Shown: positions 1-6,817 of the stretch, one piece after another
Layout: every line of letters begins with the position of its first letter
Numbering within the stretch: position 1 is the first letter of the stretch
From: Planctomycetota bacterium
Lineage (GTDB): Bacteria > Planctomycetota > Phycisphaerae > FEN-1346 > JAACEH01
Reading direction: 5' to 3'
DNA length: 11,977 bases
NCBI GenBank assembly: GCA_016935955.1
Contig: JAFGPY010000132.1
Location: 1-11,977 of the forward strand
The notes under the pieces: model-generated
The model's database searches: none
What the model was told of the DNA's origin: nothing
What the model saw: the letters and a program-made list of their open reading frames with translations, nothing else
Program-made: the position numbers and the translations under genes

Positions 1-16
1 CTCCTTTTCCAAAAGG

Positions 17-86
17 GGTCAAGAACAGTATGGGCGCGAACTTCTTTTGGCGCAAGTAGTTATATTAATGGCGCATAATGTTGACC
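17..86. repeat. Imperfect inverted repeat in the upstream leader
   Basis: The left arm begins GGTCAA (17-22) and the right arm ends TTGACC (81-86), an exact 6-base complement. Inside them GCGC at 34-37 can pair with GCGC at 71-74, and the stretch between is a gapped partial match (the reverse complement of 17-37 aligns with 71-86 with two small gaps and one mismatch). The middle is AT-rich compared with the genes around it. No gene is evident here. In the three forward frames, any tail of an upstream gene would be short and is not recognisable. It could be a repetitive extragenic element, a structured leader, or chance; copies elsewhere in the genome would settle it. Confidence 0.35.
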
Positions 87-91
87 GCTGG

Positions 92-122
92 GGGATCGAA
101 GGGTTGCGAGCGTTCGTATCCC
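92..122 (+). repeat. Hairpin with bulge in the leader
   Basis: GGGAT (92-96) pairs with ATCCC (118-122) and CGAA (97-100) pairs with TTCG (113-116), leaving one unpaired T at 117 and a 12-base loop. Its last three bases (120-122) are also the first three of the next hairpin's left arm, so the two cannot both form completely. Whether this matters for expression of the downstream gene is unknown. Confidence 0.35.
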
Positions 123-179
123 GCCGCAGTGCGGCGGGCTTGTGCCGTGGCACTCATGGGCAAGATGCCCATGCCACGG
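120..179. repeat. REP-like double palindrome ahead of the HlyC/CorC gene
   Basis: There are two adjacent hairpins. The first is a perfect 8-bp stem, CCCGCCGC (120-127) with GCGGCGGG (131-138), around a 3-base loop. The second has an outer stem CCGTGG (145-150)/CCACGG (174-179), a CACT bulge, and an inner stem CATGGGC (155-161)/GCCCATG (167-173) with loop AAGAT. Four T residues follow at 180-183, so it could also act as a weak terminator for whatever lies upstream. Tandem palindromes of this kind between genes are typical of repetitive extragenic palindromes. One frame through the second hairpin reads HGQDAHAT, a string I recall from spurious small ORFs in planctomycete and verrucomicrobial genomes; that recollection is unverified. 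Confidence 0.6.
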
Positions 180-206
180 TTTTCAAACAGAGCCTAGGAG
201 TCGCTT

Positions 207-1478
207 GTGGTTTACTTCCCGTACTATGGTCTCGCACTGCTGGCCGCCAGCGTTCTGCTGTCGGTGCTGAGCCATGCCTTCCGCGCCTACTCGACCAGCC
301 GGCTGGAGCAGCGGCTGTCGGACGCCGACCGGATAGACAGCCTGGAGCGGTTTCTCGACAGCGAGGAAAGCCTCGCCCAGACGGTCGCCATCTGGCGCAT
401 TCTGGCTAATGCCGCCCTGGTGGCCGTCGTGGTGGCCTACCTGCTGTCGGAGAGTTCCATCGTTCACTGGATCGTCGGCGGTCTGTTGATCGTCCTGGCG
501 CTGCTGGTGTTCTCGGTGGCCGTGCCCATTGCCTGCGCCCGTTACAACAGCGAGTGGATCATTGTGCGGTTCCTGCCGCTGATGTACGCCCTGCGAGCCG
601 CCAGCGCTCCCCTGCTCCGGATACTGGCCATGGTCGACACGCTGGTCCGCCGGCTCAGCGGCGTCTCCGAGACGGACGATCCGGACCAGGACATCGAGGA
701 CGAGCTTCGCAGCCTGGTCAAGGAGGGCGAACTCGAAGGCACCCTCGAACTCGACGAGAAGGAGATGATCGAGAACATCATCGAGTTCAAGGATACGGAC
801 GTGGCCGCCATCATGACGCCGCGCACCGAAATGGAGGCCCTGCCCCGGACCGCCACGTTGCCGGCGGCCCGAGTCTTCGTGACCGACGCGGGCCATAGCC
901 GCGTGCCGGTCTACGAGGAGAACCTCGACGCGATCGTCGGCGTGCTCTATGCCAAGGACCTCCTGGCGGCCACGGGGACCGATGGATTCAGCGAGCGGCA
1001 GGTCGGCGACCTGATGCGCGAGGTGCTCTTCATCCCCGAGACGAAAAAGCTCAGCGAACTGTTGCACCAGTTCCGAAACGCGGGGCTGCACATCGCCATC
1101 GTTCTTGACGAATATGGCGGCACGGCGGGACTGGTCACGATCGAGGACATCATCGAGGAGATACTCGGCGAGATCGTGGACGAGTACGACGAGAGCGAAC
1201 CGGACGAGATTCACCGCGTCAGCGAGACGGCTGCCGAGGTGGACGCCCGGGCCCGCATCAACGAGGTCAACGACGAGCTGGAAATCGACCTGCCCGAAGA
1301 CGAGGACTACGACACCCTCGGCGGGTTCGTGCTCGCGAAGGCCGGTCGCATCCCCAAGACCGGCGAGCGCATCGAGTGCCACGGGCTGGTGATCACCGTA
1401 CTGGAAGCCGACGAGCGCAAGATCGCCCGGCTGCGGATCAGCCGCCTCGACCAATTCGACAGGTCGCATGACGCCTGA
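207..1478 (+). CDS. HlyC/CorC family CBS-domain membrane protein
   Basis: This 423-residue protein has an N-terminal membrane domain, a pair of CBS domains and a C-terminal CorC_HlyC domain. Three hydrophobic segments (about 6-24, 65-82 and 86-110) match a DUF21/CNNM-type domain in layout. The cytoplasmic part has the family signatures IMTPR (202-206) opening the first CBS domain and DEYGGTAGLVTIEDI (from 301) in the second; the acidic tail domain runs from about 345 to 415. The family is linked to magnesium or other divalent cation export, with the CBS pair binding adenine nucleotides. The start is GTG at 207 with AGGAG at 196-200, six bases upstream. The first helix lacks the small-polar SGSE-type motif usual in DUF21, so transport may be altered or lost. 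In many bacteria this family sits near ybeY and recO, which fits the next gene. Family assignment is confident; substrate is not known. Confidence 0.9.
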   Translation: MVYFPYYGLALLAASVLLSVLSHAFRAYSTSRLEQRLSDADRIDSLERFLDSEESLAQTVAIWRILANAALVAVVVAYLLSESSIVHWIVGGLLIVLALLVFSVAVPIACARYNSEWIIVRFLPLMYALRAASAPLLRILAMVDTLVRRLSGVSETDDPDQDIEDELRSLVKEGELEGTLELDEKEMIENIIEFKDTDVAAIMTPRTEMEALPRTATLPAARVFVTDAGHSRVPVYEENLDAIVGVLYAKDLLAATGTDGFSERQVGDLMREVLFIPETKKLSELLHQFRNAGLHIAIVLDEYGGTAGLVTIEDIIEEILGEIVDEYDESEPDEIHRVSETAAEVDARARINEVNDELEIDLPEDEDYDTLGGFVLAKAGRIPKTGERIECHGLVITVLEADERKIARLRISRLDQFDRSHDA

Positions 1479-1479
1479 C

Positions 1480-1485
1480 AGGAGG
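1480..1485 (+). promoter_or_regulatory. Ribosome binding site that sets the recO start
   Basis: AGGAGG lies eight bases before GTG 1494 and overlaps an in-frame GTG at 1485. A ribosome using this site would initiate at 1494, so the longer reading from 1485 is unlikely. Confidence 0.6.
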
Positions 1486-1493
1486 TGCGTTCG

Positions 1494-2234
1494 GTGGCCC
1501 TCGTGACCGACGACGCCGTGACCTTGACCGCTTCCGACTACAGCGAGACGAGCCAGATCGTGTCTCTGCTGACGCGGCAGAACGGCAAGGTGCGGCTGAT
1601 CGCCAAGGGCTCCAAGCGGCCCAAGAGCGCCTTCGGCGGTCCGATCGACCGGCTGGAGGTGGTCCAGGCAGTCTTCACCGTGCAGCACCGCGGCGGGCTG
1701 GGGCAACTCACCGAACTGACGGTCACCGATCCGCTGCCCGGACTGCGCGGCAACCTGCGGGCCTTCTACGCCGCCTCCTGCATGGCCGAGCTGCTGGTCG
1801 GGGCGACCCAGGAACTGGACCCGCACCCGGAGCTGTTCAAAATCGCGGTCGAGACGCTTCAGCGCTTGAGTTGTGGGGGCGATTCGGCTATCCTGATGTA
1901 CCGTTTCGAGGCCCGGATGCTGCGAATTCTTGGCCTGATGCCCGAATTGAGGACCTGCGTGGCCTGCCGGCGACCAAGACCGCAAGGACGTAGCGGCATC
2001 TTCAGCGCCGCCGCGGGAGGGTTGGTCTGTCGGCAATGTATGGACGAGCACGGTCAGGGGCTGGCCGTCACGGGCAAGGCCCTCGACGCCCTGGGCTTTC
2101 TGGCTGCGGCCGACGACAAGCAGGTTGAGCGTGTCACGGTGTCGTCGCAGACGACGAACGACATTCGCAGGCTTCTAAGGGAGTATTGGCAGCACGTTCT
2201 CGGTCGGCCCGTGCGGGCCATGAAGTACCTGTAG
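1494..2234 (+). CDS. recO: DNA repair protein RecO
   Basis: RecO helps load RecA onto SSB-coated single-stranded DNA in the RecFOR gap-repair pathway, usually together with RecR. The 246-residue product is of normal length. The N-terminal third looks like the RecO OB fold, with the characteristic SDYSETSQIVSLLTRQNGKV stretch followed by KGSKRPKSAFGG. The C-terminal helical domain carries a zinc-type four-cysteine cluster, C155-x2-C158 and C179-x2-C182, found in many but not all RecO proteins. An in-frame GTG at 1485 exists, but it lies within the AGGAGG Shine-Dalgarno sequence, so 1494 is preferred. The gene starts 15 bases after the HlyC/CorC gene and is very likely cotranscribed with it. 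Adjacency of recO to the ybeY/HlyC group is common in bacteria. Confidence 0.93.
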   Translation: MALVTDDAVTLTASDYSETSQIVSLLTRQNGKVRLIAKGSKRPKSAFGGPIDRLEVVQAVFTVQHRGGLGQLTELTVTDPLPGLRGNLRAFYAASCMAELLVGATQELDPHPELFKIAVETLQRLSCGGDSAILMYRFEARMLRILGLMPELRTCVACRRPRPQGRSGIFSAAAGGLVCRQCMDEHGQGLAVTGKALDALGFLAAADDKQVERVTVSSQTTNDIRRLLREYWQHVLGRPVRAMKYL

Positions 2235-2272
2235 CATCGGTCGCTGTCGGCCGGCCGAACGGGGGATCCACA

Positions 2273-4081
2273 ATGCGTTGGCTCCGCTTTCTGACCCTGT
2301 TGGGAATCGTTCTGGCATTCGTTGCGGTCGCCGAGGCCAAGCTGGTCTTCCGCGACGGCAAGTGGGTCCGCGTCCCGGACGAAGAGGAAGTCACCGCGCC
2401 GTCCGACCAGCAGACCGAACCCGCCGAACCGCGGCCCGTCATCACGACGCCCGTGCAGCCGACAAAGCAACCGCAGCCCGCTGAGCAACCGGCCGCAACG
2501 CCGAGCGAGAAACCGGTCGAACGCCCCGTGGAGAGTCCCACAACCGTGCCCGAGGTCGAGCCGCAACAGCAGCCGACCGTCGAGACACCGCCGGTGGTCA
2601 CACCGGCCGAGACGCCTGCCGTCGCGCCCGTCGAGACCCCTGTTGTGAAGCCGAGCGGCGATGAGGCACTGATGCCGATGCGGCCCGTCGAGCCGGACGC
2701 TGCCGCAACGACCGAGCCGGCACCCGAACCGGCGGCCACGGCGACCCGCCCGGTTGAGACACCCGTGCCCGAACCTGCGGCCCAGGCCGAATCGCATCCT
2801 GCGTCCGAGACGGTAGTCGAAACTCCGGCCGCAGAGAGGCCGACCGAACCGGCGACTGAGCCGGCGGCCACGGTCGAAGTCCCTGCAACCACGCCGCCCA
2901 CGGACGAACAGATCGGGTTTGAGTTCCGCGACGGCCGTTGGGTGCCGGTCGTCAAGCCGACGGTAGCCGAGAAGCCTGCCCCCAAGCCCGAGCCAACCGA
3001 GATCGTCGCCACGACGACTCCGACCGAACCCGAGCCGAGCGAACTGATCACCGAGCCGCCGCTGGTCACTCCGGTAACGAAGGTGAAGCCGGAAGACCAC
3101 GGCCCGGACCTGCCGCCGCCGGTTGACGTGCAGCCGCTGCCCGAGCCTGCCCTGGCCATCGCCGAGGTGCCGAGCATCGGCGAGAAGTATCGCCAGCCGC
3201 AGCCGTCGCAGGCCGGCGACGAGGCCGAAGGTCTGTTGCAATCCGCGAGCCAGGCCGACGCCGCGGGACTCGAGGCCGTGCGATCGATGATCGCGCGGTT
3301 TAAGGCCGGCCAATACGGCGCGACAGCCAAGCAGGCGTCGAAGTTTTTGAAGAAGAATGCCGTGTCGCCCTGCGCCGAACCGGCCGCCTGGCTGAAGGCC
3401 GAGGCCGTCTTCTCGGGCGGCGATTACTACAAGGCCTTCGAGGCTTACGAGCACTTCATCAACAACTACGCCGGGAGCCGCCTGGTCGACAAGGCCCTGG
3501 TCCGCGAGATGGAATGTGCGGAGGCCCTGTTCGGCCCGGCACGGCGAAAGATCCTGGGCCTCGGGCTGGGTAGCGGCAACGACGAGGCCGTGGGCATCAT
3601 GGAGAAGGTGTACAGTCACCGGCCCACGGGCCCGCTTGCGGCCGACGCTATTTTCCGCATCGGCGAATTCAAGATGGGCAGCGGCAAACCCGAGGAAGCC
3701 GAGGAACAGTTCCGCCGGTTCCTGGAAGAGTTTCCGAACCACGCCAGGGCGCGGCAGGCCCGCCTGATGGCCGCCCAGAGCGCCATGGCCTCGTGTCTCG
3801 GGCCGGTTTACGACGACGCGTCGATCCGCCGGGCCCGCGACATGTTGCAGAGCTACCAGGACACCTATCCCGAGATGGCGGCCCGGGAGAACGTGGCCGG
3901 CGCCATGGAGGCCATTCGCCGGCACCAGGCGACGAAGAAGTACGAGATGGCCGCCTACTACCAGCGGGCCCAGGAGCCCAAGGCGGCGGCCTTCTACGCC
4001 CGCAAGGTGGTCGAGGAATTCCCCGGCACCCCGGCGGCCGTCGAGGCACGCGACATGCTCCAGAAACTTTCTCCGCACTAG
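2273..4081 (+). CDS. Secreted BamD-like tetratricopeptide protein with Pro/Glu/Thr-rich linker
   Basis: The 602-residue product starts with a signal peptide (MRWLRF then hydrophobic to about residue 20, with a plausible cleavage after AEA at 22). No lipobox cysteine is visible, unlike classical BamD. Residues about 35-330 are a low-complexity Pro/Glu/Thr/Ala/Val linker. Two copies of FRDG(K/R)WV, at 26-32 and 218-224, flank most of the disordered stretch. Residues about 335-600 form a helical TPR-like domain resembling BamD/YfiO and YbgF, with repeats such as GDYYKAFEAYEHFINNY and GKPEEAEEQFRRFLEEFP. Such proteins scaffold outer-membrane or periplasmic complexes. ATG 2273 is chosen because it gives the signal peptide and has GGGGG at 2261-2265; an in-frame ATG at 2186 lies inside recO. 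The gene is 38 bases after recO and 25 before lptE, which supports an envelope-assembly role. The linker makes it much longer than BamD, so a simple BamD label would be overconfident. Confidence 0.8.
   Translation: MRWLRFLTLLGIVLAFVAVAEAKLVFRDGKWVRVPDEEEVTAPSDQQTEPAEPRPVITTPVQPTKQPQPAEQPAATPSEKPVERPVESPTTVPEVEPQQQPTVETPPVVTPAETPAVAPVETPVVKPSGDEALMPMRPVEPDAAATTEPAPEPAATATRPVETPVPEPAAQAESHPASETVVETPAAERPTEPATEPAATVEVPATTPPTDEQIGFEFRDGRWVPVVKPTVAEKPAPKPEPTEIVATTTPTEPEPSELITEPPLVTPVTKVKPEDHGPDLPPPVDVQPLPEPALAIAEVPSIGEKYRQPQPSQAGDEAEGLLQSASQADAAGLEAVRSMIARFKAGQYGATAKQASKFLKKNAVSPCAEPAAWLKAEAVFSGGDYYKAFEAYEHFINNYAGSRLVDKALVREMECAEALFGPARRKILGLGLGSGNDEAVGIMEKVYSHRPTGPLAADAIFRIGEFKMGSGKPEEAEEQFRRFLEEFPNHARARQARLMAAQSAMASCLGPVYDDASIRRARDMLQSYQDTYPEMAARENVAGAMEAIRRHQATKKYEMAAYYQRAQEPKAAAFYARKVVEEFPGTPAAVEARDMLQKLSPH
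2398..2900 (+). repeat. Degenerate repeat region encoding Pro/Glu/Thr-rich linker
   Basis: Within the BamD-like gene this stretch encodes short, drifting repeats such as VETP, AETP, TEPA and EPAAT over roughly 165 residues. The DNA repeats are imperfect (recurring blocks like GAGCCGGC and CCCGTCGAGAC). The composition suggests an extended, disordered spacer that could cross the periplasm or peptidoglycan. No single repeat unit is conserved, so slippage-driven growth followed by divergence is likely but unproven. Confidence 0.6.
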
Positions 4082-4106
4082 GCGGCGCAGTGGCGAGGAC
4101 AATCGT

Positions 4107-4598
4107 ATGAACAGGCTCTTGATGCTCATGGTGGTGGCGGTGGTGTGCGGCGGACTGGCCGGGTGCGGCTATTCGACCGATGCCCTGCACCGTACCGACA
4201 TTCGGACCGTGGCCGTGCCGATCTTCCAGAGCGACGAGTTCCGCCGCGGGCTCGAAATGGAACTGACCGAAGAACTCAAGAAGATGATCGAACTGCGGAC
4301 GCCCTACAAGATCGTCAACGAGGAACACGCCGACACGATCATCAGCGGCCGCATCATCGACCTGCGGGAAAACGTCATGACCGAGGACGACCGCGACCGG
4401 GCGACCGAGATTCAGACGTCGCTGTACGTGCACTACGAGTGGAAAGACCTTCGCTCGGGACAGGTCCTGCACACGGGGTCGCCCAAGGTGGCCTGGTACT
4501 ATGCTCCGCGCGAACGGCAGACCCTGCGCAGCGCCACGACAATGACCATCCGCAAGATGGCCGAAACGATCATCGAAGACATGGAAAGCGACTGGTGA
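4107..4598 (+). CDS. lptE: LptE-type LPS assembly lipoprotein
   Basis: This 163-residue lipoprotein has a clear lipoprotein signal peptide: a short basic start, a hydrophobic core, and the lipobox LAGC with Cys20 as the acylation site. The mature part fits the LptE family, with RTVAVPIFQSDEFRRGLEMEL (split around residues 31-51) followed by ELRTPYKIV and an ADTIISGRI strand. LptE plugs the LptD barrel and assists lipopolysaccharide insertion in the outer membrane, so a diderm envelope with LPS-like lipid is implied. The start is ATG 4107 with GAGGA at 4095-4099, seven bases upstream. It follows the BamD-like gene by 25 bases, likely in the same transcript. LptE sequences diverge widely, so the family is well supported but exact orthology is inferred. 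Confidence 0.85.
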   Translation: MNRLLMLMVVAVVCGGLAGCGYSTDALHRTDIRTVAVPIFQSDEFRRGLEMELTEELKKMIELRTPYKIVNEEHADTIISGRIIDLRENVMTEDDRDRATEIQTSLYVHYEWKDLRSGQVLHTGSPKVAWYYAPRERQTLRSATTMTIRKMAETIIEDMESDW

Positions 4599-4619
4599 GC
4601 GGCCCATTCGAACGGCCGC
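4599..4619 (+). other. Hairpin directly after lptE
   Basis: GCGGCC (4599-4604) is complementary to GGCCGC (4614-4619) across a 9-base loop, starting on the base after the lptE stop. No T-run follows, so it does not look like a canonical intrinsic terminator; it might stabilise the 3' end or attenuate read-through. The rest of the 116-base gap to ftsH (4620-4714) has no convincing promoter that I can see. Confidence 0.35.
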
Positions 4620-4695
4620 CACGAATGCCCGTGTGAGGGGTTCAATAACTACGGGGAAGCCGAATCGCCGCAGCCCATCCGGGTCCGGCTCTACT

Positions 4696-4705
4696 GAGGA
4701 AGAGG
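4696..4705 (+). promoter_or_regulatory. Ribosome binding site for the TTG start of ftsH
   Basis: GAGGA (4696-4700) is followed at once by AGAGG (4701-4705). The latter ends nine bases before TTG 4715. Without it, the next in-frame ATG at 4808 has no comparable site, so this decides the start. Confidence 0.5.
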
Positions 4706-4714
4706 TGTCCAGAG

Positions 4715-6817
4715 TTGAGTTTCTCGCCTGACGATCGCGACCAAGAACCGCTGCCCGGCCCGACGGGGCCGAACGACGGCCGCCCCACGCCGGGCGGCCC
4801 CGGCAACATGCGCTCCCTGGCCCTGACGGTCCTGCTCATCGCTGCGGCCGCTCTGGCCTTCATGCTCATCATGAAGAAGGACGACAGCAAGGTCATCACA
4901 TCAGGGCCACAGCTCGAAGAGCAGTTGAAGTCGCGGCCCGAGGCCTTCAAGGAAGCCTATATCCAGAACGGCAAGGTCCACGCTGAACTCAAACAGGAGG
5001 TTCTCAAGGAAGGAGAGCCGGGCAAGTTCGAGATCACCATCCTGGGCGAGACGGACGCCAGCAGGTGGGAGGAGAACTGCAGGGTCCTAGGGCAAAGATT
5101 CCGGGTCAAGGACGACACCTTCAGTTGGCAGCCGCTGCTGTGGTCGCTCTTGCCGTGGCTGCTGATCATTGGGCTGTTCTACTTCTTCTTCGTCCGCCAG
5201 CTTCGCCAGGGCGGCGGCCCGGGAGGCGTGCTCAACTTCGGCCGCACGAAGGCCCGGCTGGCCCGACGCGAAAGCTCCAAGGTTACCTTCGAGGACGTGG
5301 CCGGCATGGTCGAGGCCAAGGAGGAAGTGGTCGAGATCATCGAGTTTCTGCGCAACCCGAAGAAGTTCCAGCGGCTGGGCGCCCGGATGCCGCGCGGCAT
5401 CCTGTTCATCGGGCCGCCCGGCACCGGCAAAACGTTGCTGGCCAAGGCCATCGCCGGCGAGGCCGACGTGCCGTTCTATAGCATCAGCGGCTCAGACTTC
5501 GTCGAGATGTTCGTCGGCGTGGGCGCCAGCCGCGTCCGCGACCTGTTCCGCCAGGCCAAGGAAAGCTCGCCCTGCATCATCTTCCTGGACGAGATCGACG
5601 CCGTGGGCCGCCGTCGCGGCACGGGATTCTCCGGCGCCCACGACGAACGCGAGCAGACGCTCAACGCTATCCTGGTCGAGATGGACGGCTTCGACACGAG
5701 CGACCAGGTGATCGTCATTGCGGCTACGAACCGGCCCGACGTGCTGGACCAGGCCCTGCGGCGGCCGGGACGATTCGACCGCGAGGTCGTCATCGACCTG
5801 CCCGACATCAAGGAGCGCGAGGCCATCCTGGGCGTCCACGCCCGCAAGGTCCACACGACCGAGGACATCGACCTGAAGCGCATCGCCCGCGGCACGCCGG
5901 GCTTCAGCGGCGCGGACCTGGCCGCCCTGATCAACGAGGCTGCCCTGTCGGCCACGATGATGCAGAAGGAGGCCGTGGAGTTGGGCGACATGGAAGAAGC
6001 CCGCGACAAGGTGCGTTGGGGTCGCTCGCGCCGCAGTCGCATCATGGACGATCTGGAGAAACGCGTCTCGGCCTACCACGAGGCCGGCCACGCCCTGTTG
6101 ACGATGCTGCTGCAGCCGGACGTCGAACCGCTGCACAAGGTCACGATCATCCCGCGCGGCTCCGCTTTGGGGGCCACGATGTTCCTGCCGCAGAAGGATC
6201 GCTACGTGATCCGCCGCCGCGAGTGCCTGGGCAACATCATGGTCTCGTTCGGCGGCCGCATCGCCGAGGAACTGGTCTTCGACGACATCTCGAGCGGAGC
6301 GTCCGACGACATCAAGCAGGCCACGAACCTGGCCCGGCGGATGATCAAGGAATGGGGCATGAGCAACCAGATCGGCCCTGTCCGCTACGCCGACCGTTCG
6401 GAGCAGGAGCAGTACCTGGGCCTGGACCTGGTGACCGGGCACGAGTACAGCGAAGACACGGCCCGCGAGATCGACGAGGAAGTCAAGCAGACCATCGCGG
6501 CCTCATACGCCAAGGCCCGCGAGTTGCTCGTCGCCAACCGCGACAAGCTCAACCGGCTGGCCGAGGCCCTGCTGGCCTTCGAGGCCCTGGACGCCGATGA
6601 GGTCCAACAGATCGTCGACGGCAAGACATTGTCGCGGCCGGCCGCCGCGGTGAACCACGAATCCGGTGAGGTCGCGCCGGCGCAAGCCGAGGACGCCGAC
6701 GCGGCGGCGGGCGAGCCCGTGGCGTCTTCCGCGGCAGGCTCCGACCGTGCGGGTGATGAGGCTGCCGCCGAGCAGCCGCACACCGGAGAGGATCAGCCAA
6801 GCAGCCATGGCCCATGA
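4715..6817 (+). CDS. ftsH: ATP-dependent zinc metalloprotease FtsH
   Basis: FtsH is a hexameric inner-membrane AAA+ protease that extracts and degrades misfolded membrane proteins and selected regulators. The 700-residue product has the full architecture: TM1 at about 33-53, a short extracytoplasmic domain, TM2 at about 141-162, Walker A GPPGTGKT (233-240), Walker B FLDE (290-293), a second region of homology around [20 protein letters not shown], and the zinc motif HEAGH (455-459) with D532 in [10 protein letters not shown] as the likely third ligand. All catalytic residues are present. The last roughly 55 residues are an Ala/Glu/Asp-rich tail outside the conserved fold. The start is TTG 4715, supported by a purine-rich site at 4696-4705; ATG 4808 would shorten the cytoplasmic N-terminus by 31 residues. 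The gene overlaps folP by 11 bases. Confidence 0.97.
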   Translation: MSFSPDDRDQEPLPGPTGPNDGRPTPGGPGNMRSLALTVLLIAAAALAFMLIMKKDDSKVITSGPQLEEQLKSRPEAFKEAYIQNGKVHAELKQEVLKEGEPGKFEITILGETDASRWEENCRVLGQRFRVKDDTFSWQPLLWSLLPWLLIIGLFYFFFVRQLRQGGGPGGVLNFGRTKARLARRESSKVTFEDVAGMVEAKEEVVEIIEFLRNPKKFQRLGARMPRGILFIGPPGTGKTLLAKAIAGEADVPFYSISGSDFVEMFVGVGASRVRDLFRQAKESSPCIIFLDEIDAVGRRRGTGFSGAHDEREQTLNAILVEMDGFDTSDQVIVIAATNRPDVLDQALRRPGRFDREVVIDLPDIKEREAILGVHARKVHTTEDIDLKRIARGTPGFSGADLAALINEAALSATMMQKEAVELGDMEEARDKVRWGRSRRSRIMDDLEKRVSAYHEAGHALLTMLLQPDVEPLHKVTIIPRGSALGATMFLPQKDRYVIRRRECLGNIMVSFGGRIAEELVFDDISSGASDDIKQATNLARRMIKEWGMSNQIGPVRYADRSEQEQYLGLDLVTGHEYSEDTAREIDEEVKQTIAASYAKARELLVANRDKLNRLAEALLAFEALDADEVQQIVDGKTLSRPAAAVNHESGEVAPAQAEDADAAAGEPVASSAAGSDRAGDEAAAEQPHTGEDQPSSHGP

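Noticed and set aside
61..79. TATATT (61-66) and CATAAT (74-79) as -10 elements
   Set aside because: Neither has a credible -35 at normal spacing, and both lie inside the imperfect palindrome, so AT content alone explains them.
47..409. 120-codon + frame spanning the leader and the start of the HlyC/CorC gene
   Set aside because: It crosses the palindromes and then overlaps the real gene in another frame; its residues are those expected from the repeat DNA, with no domain.
183..2051. 622-codon open frame on the - strand across the HlyC/CorC gene and recO
   Set aside because: It lies antisense to two clearly recognised genes, has no recognisable domains, and is explained by GC-rich third-position bias. 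The same holds for - strand frames at 2054-4129, 5492-6442, 6549-7793, 7664-9061 and 8748-10016.
2186..2272. Longer N-terminus for the BamD-like protein
   Set aside because: It overlaps the end of recO and would bury the signal peptide behind 29 arginine- and serine-rich residues.
6666..6806. Longer N-terminus for FolP within ftsH
   Set aside because: The added residues are an Arg/Pro-rich shadow of the FtsH tail; the extension homologous to other FolP proteins starts after ATG 6807.
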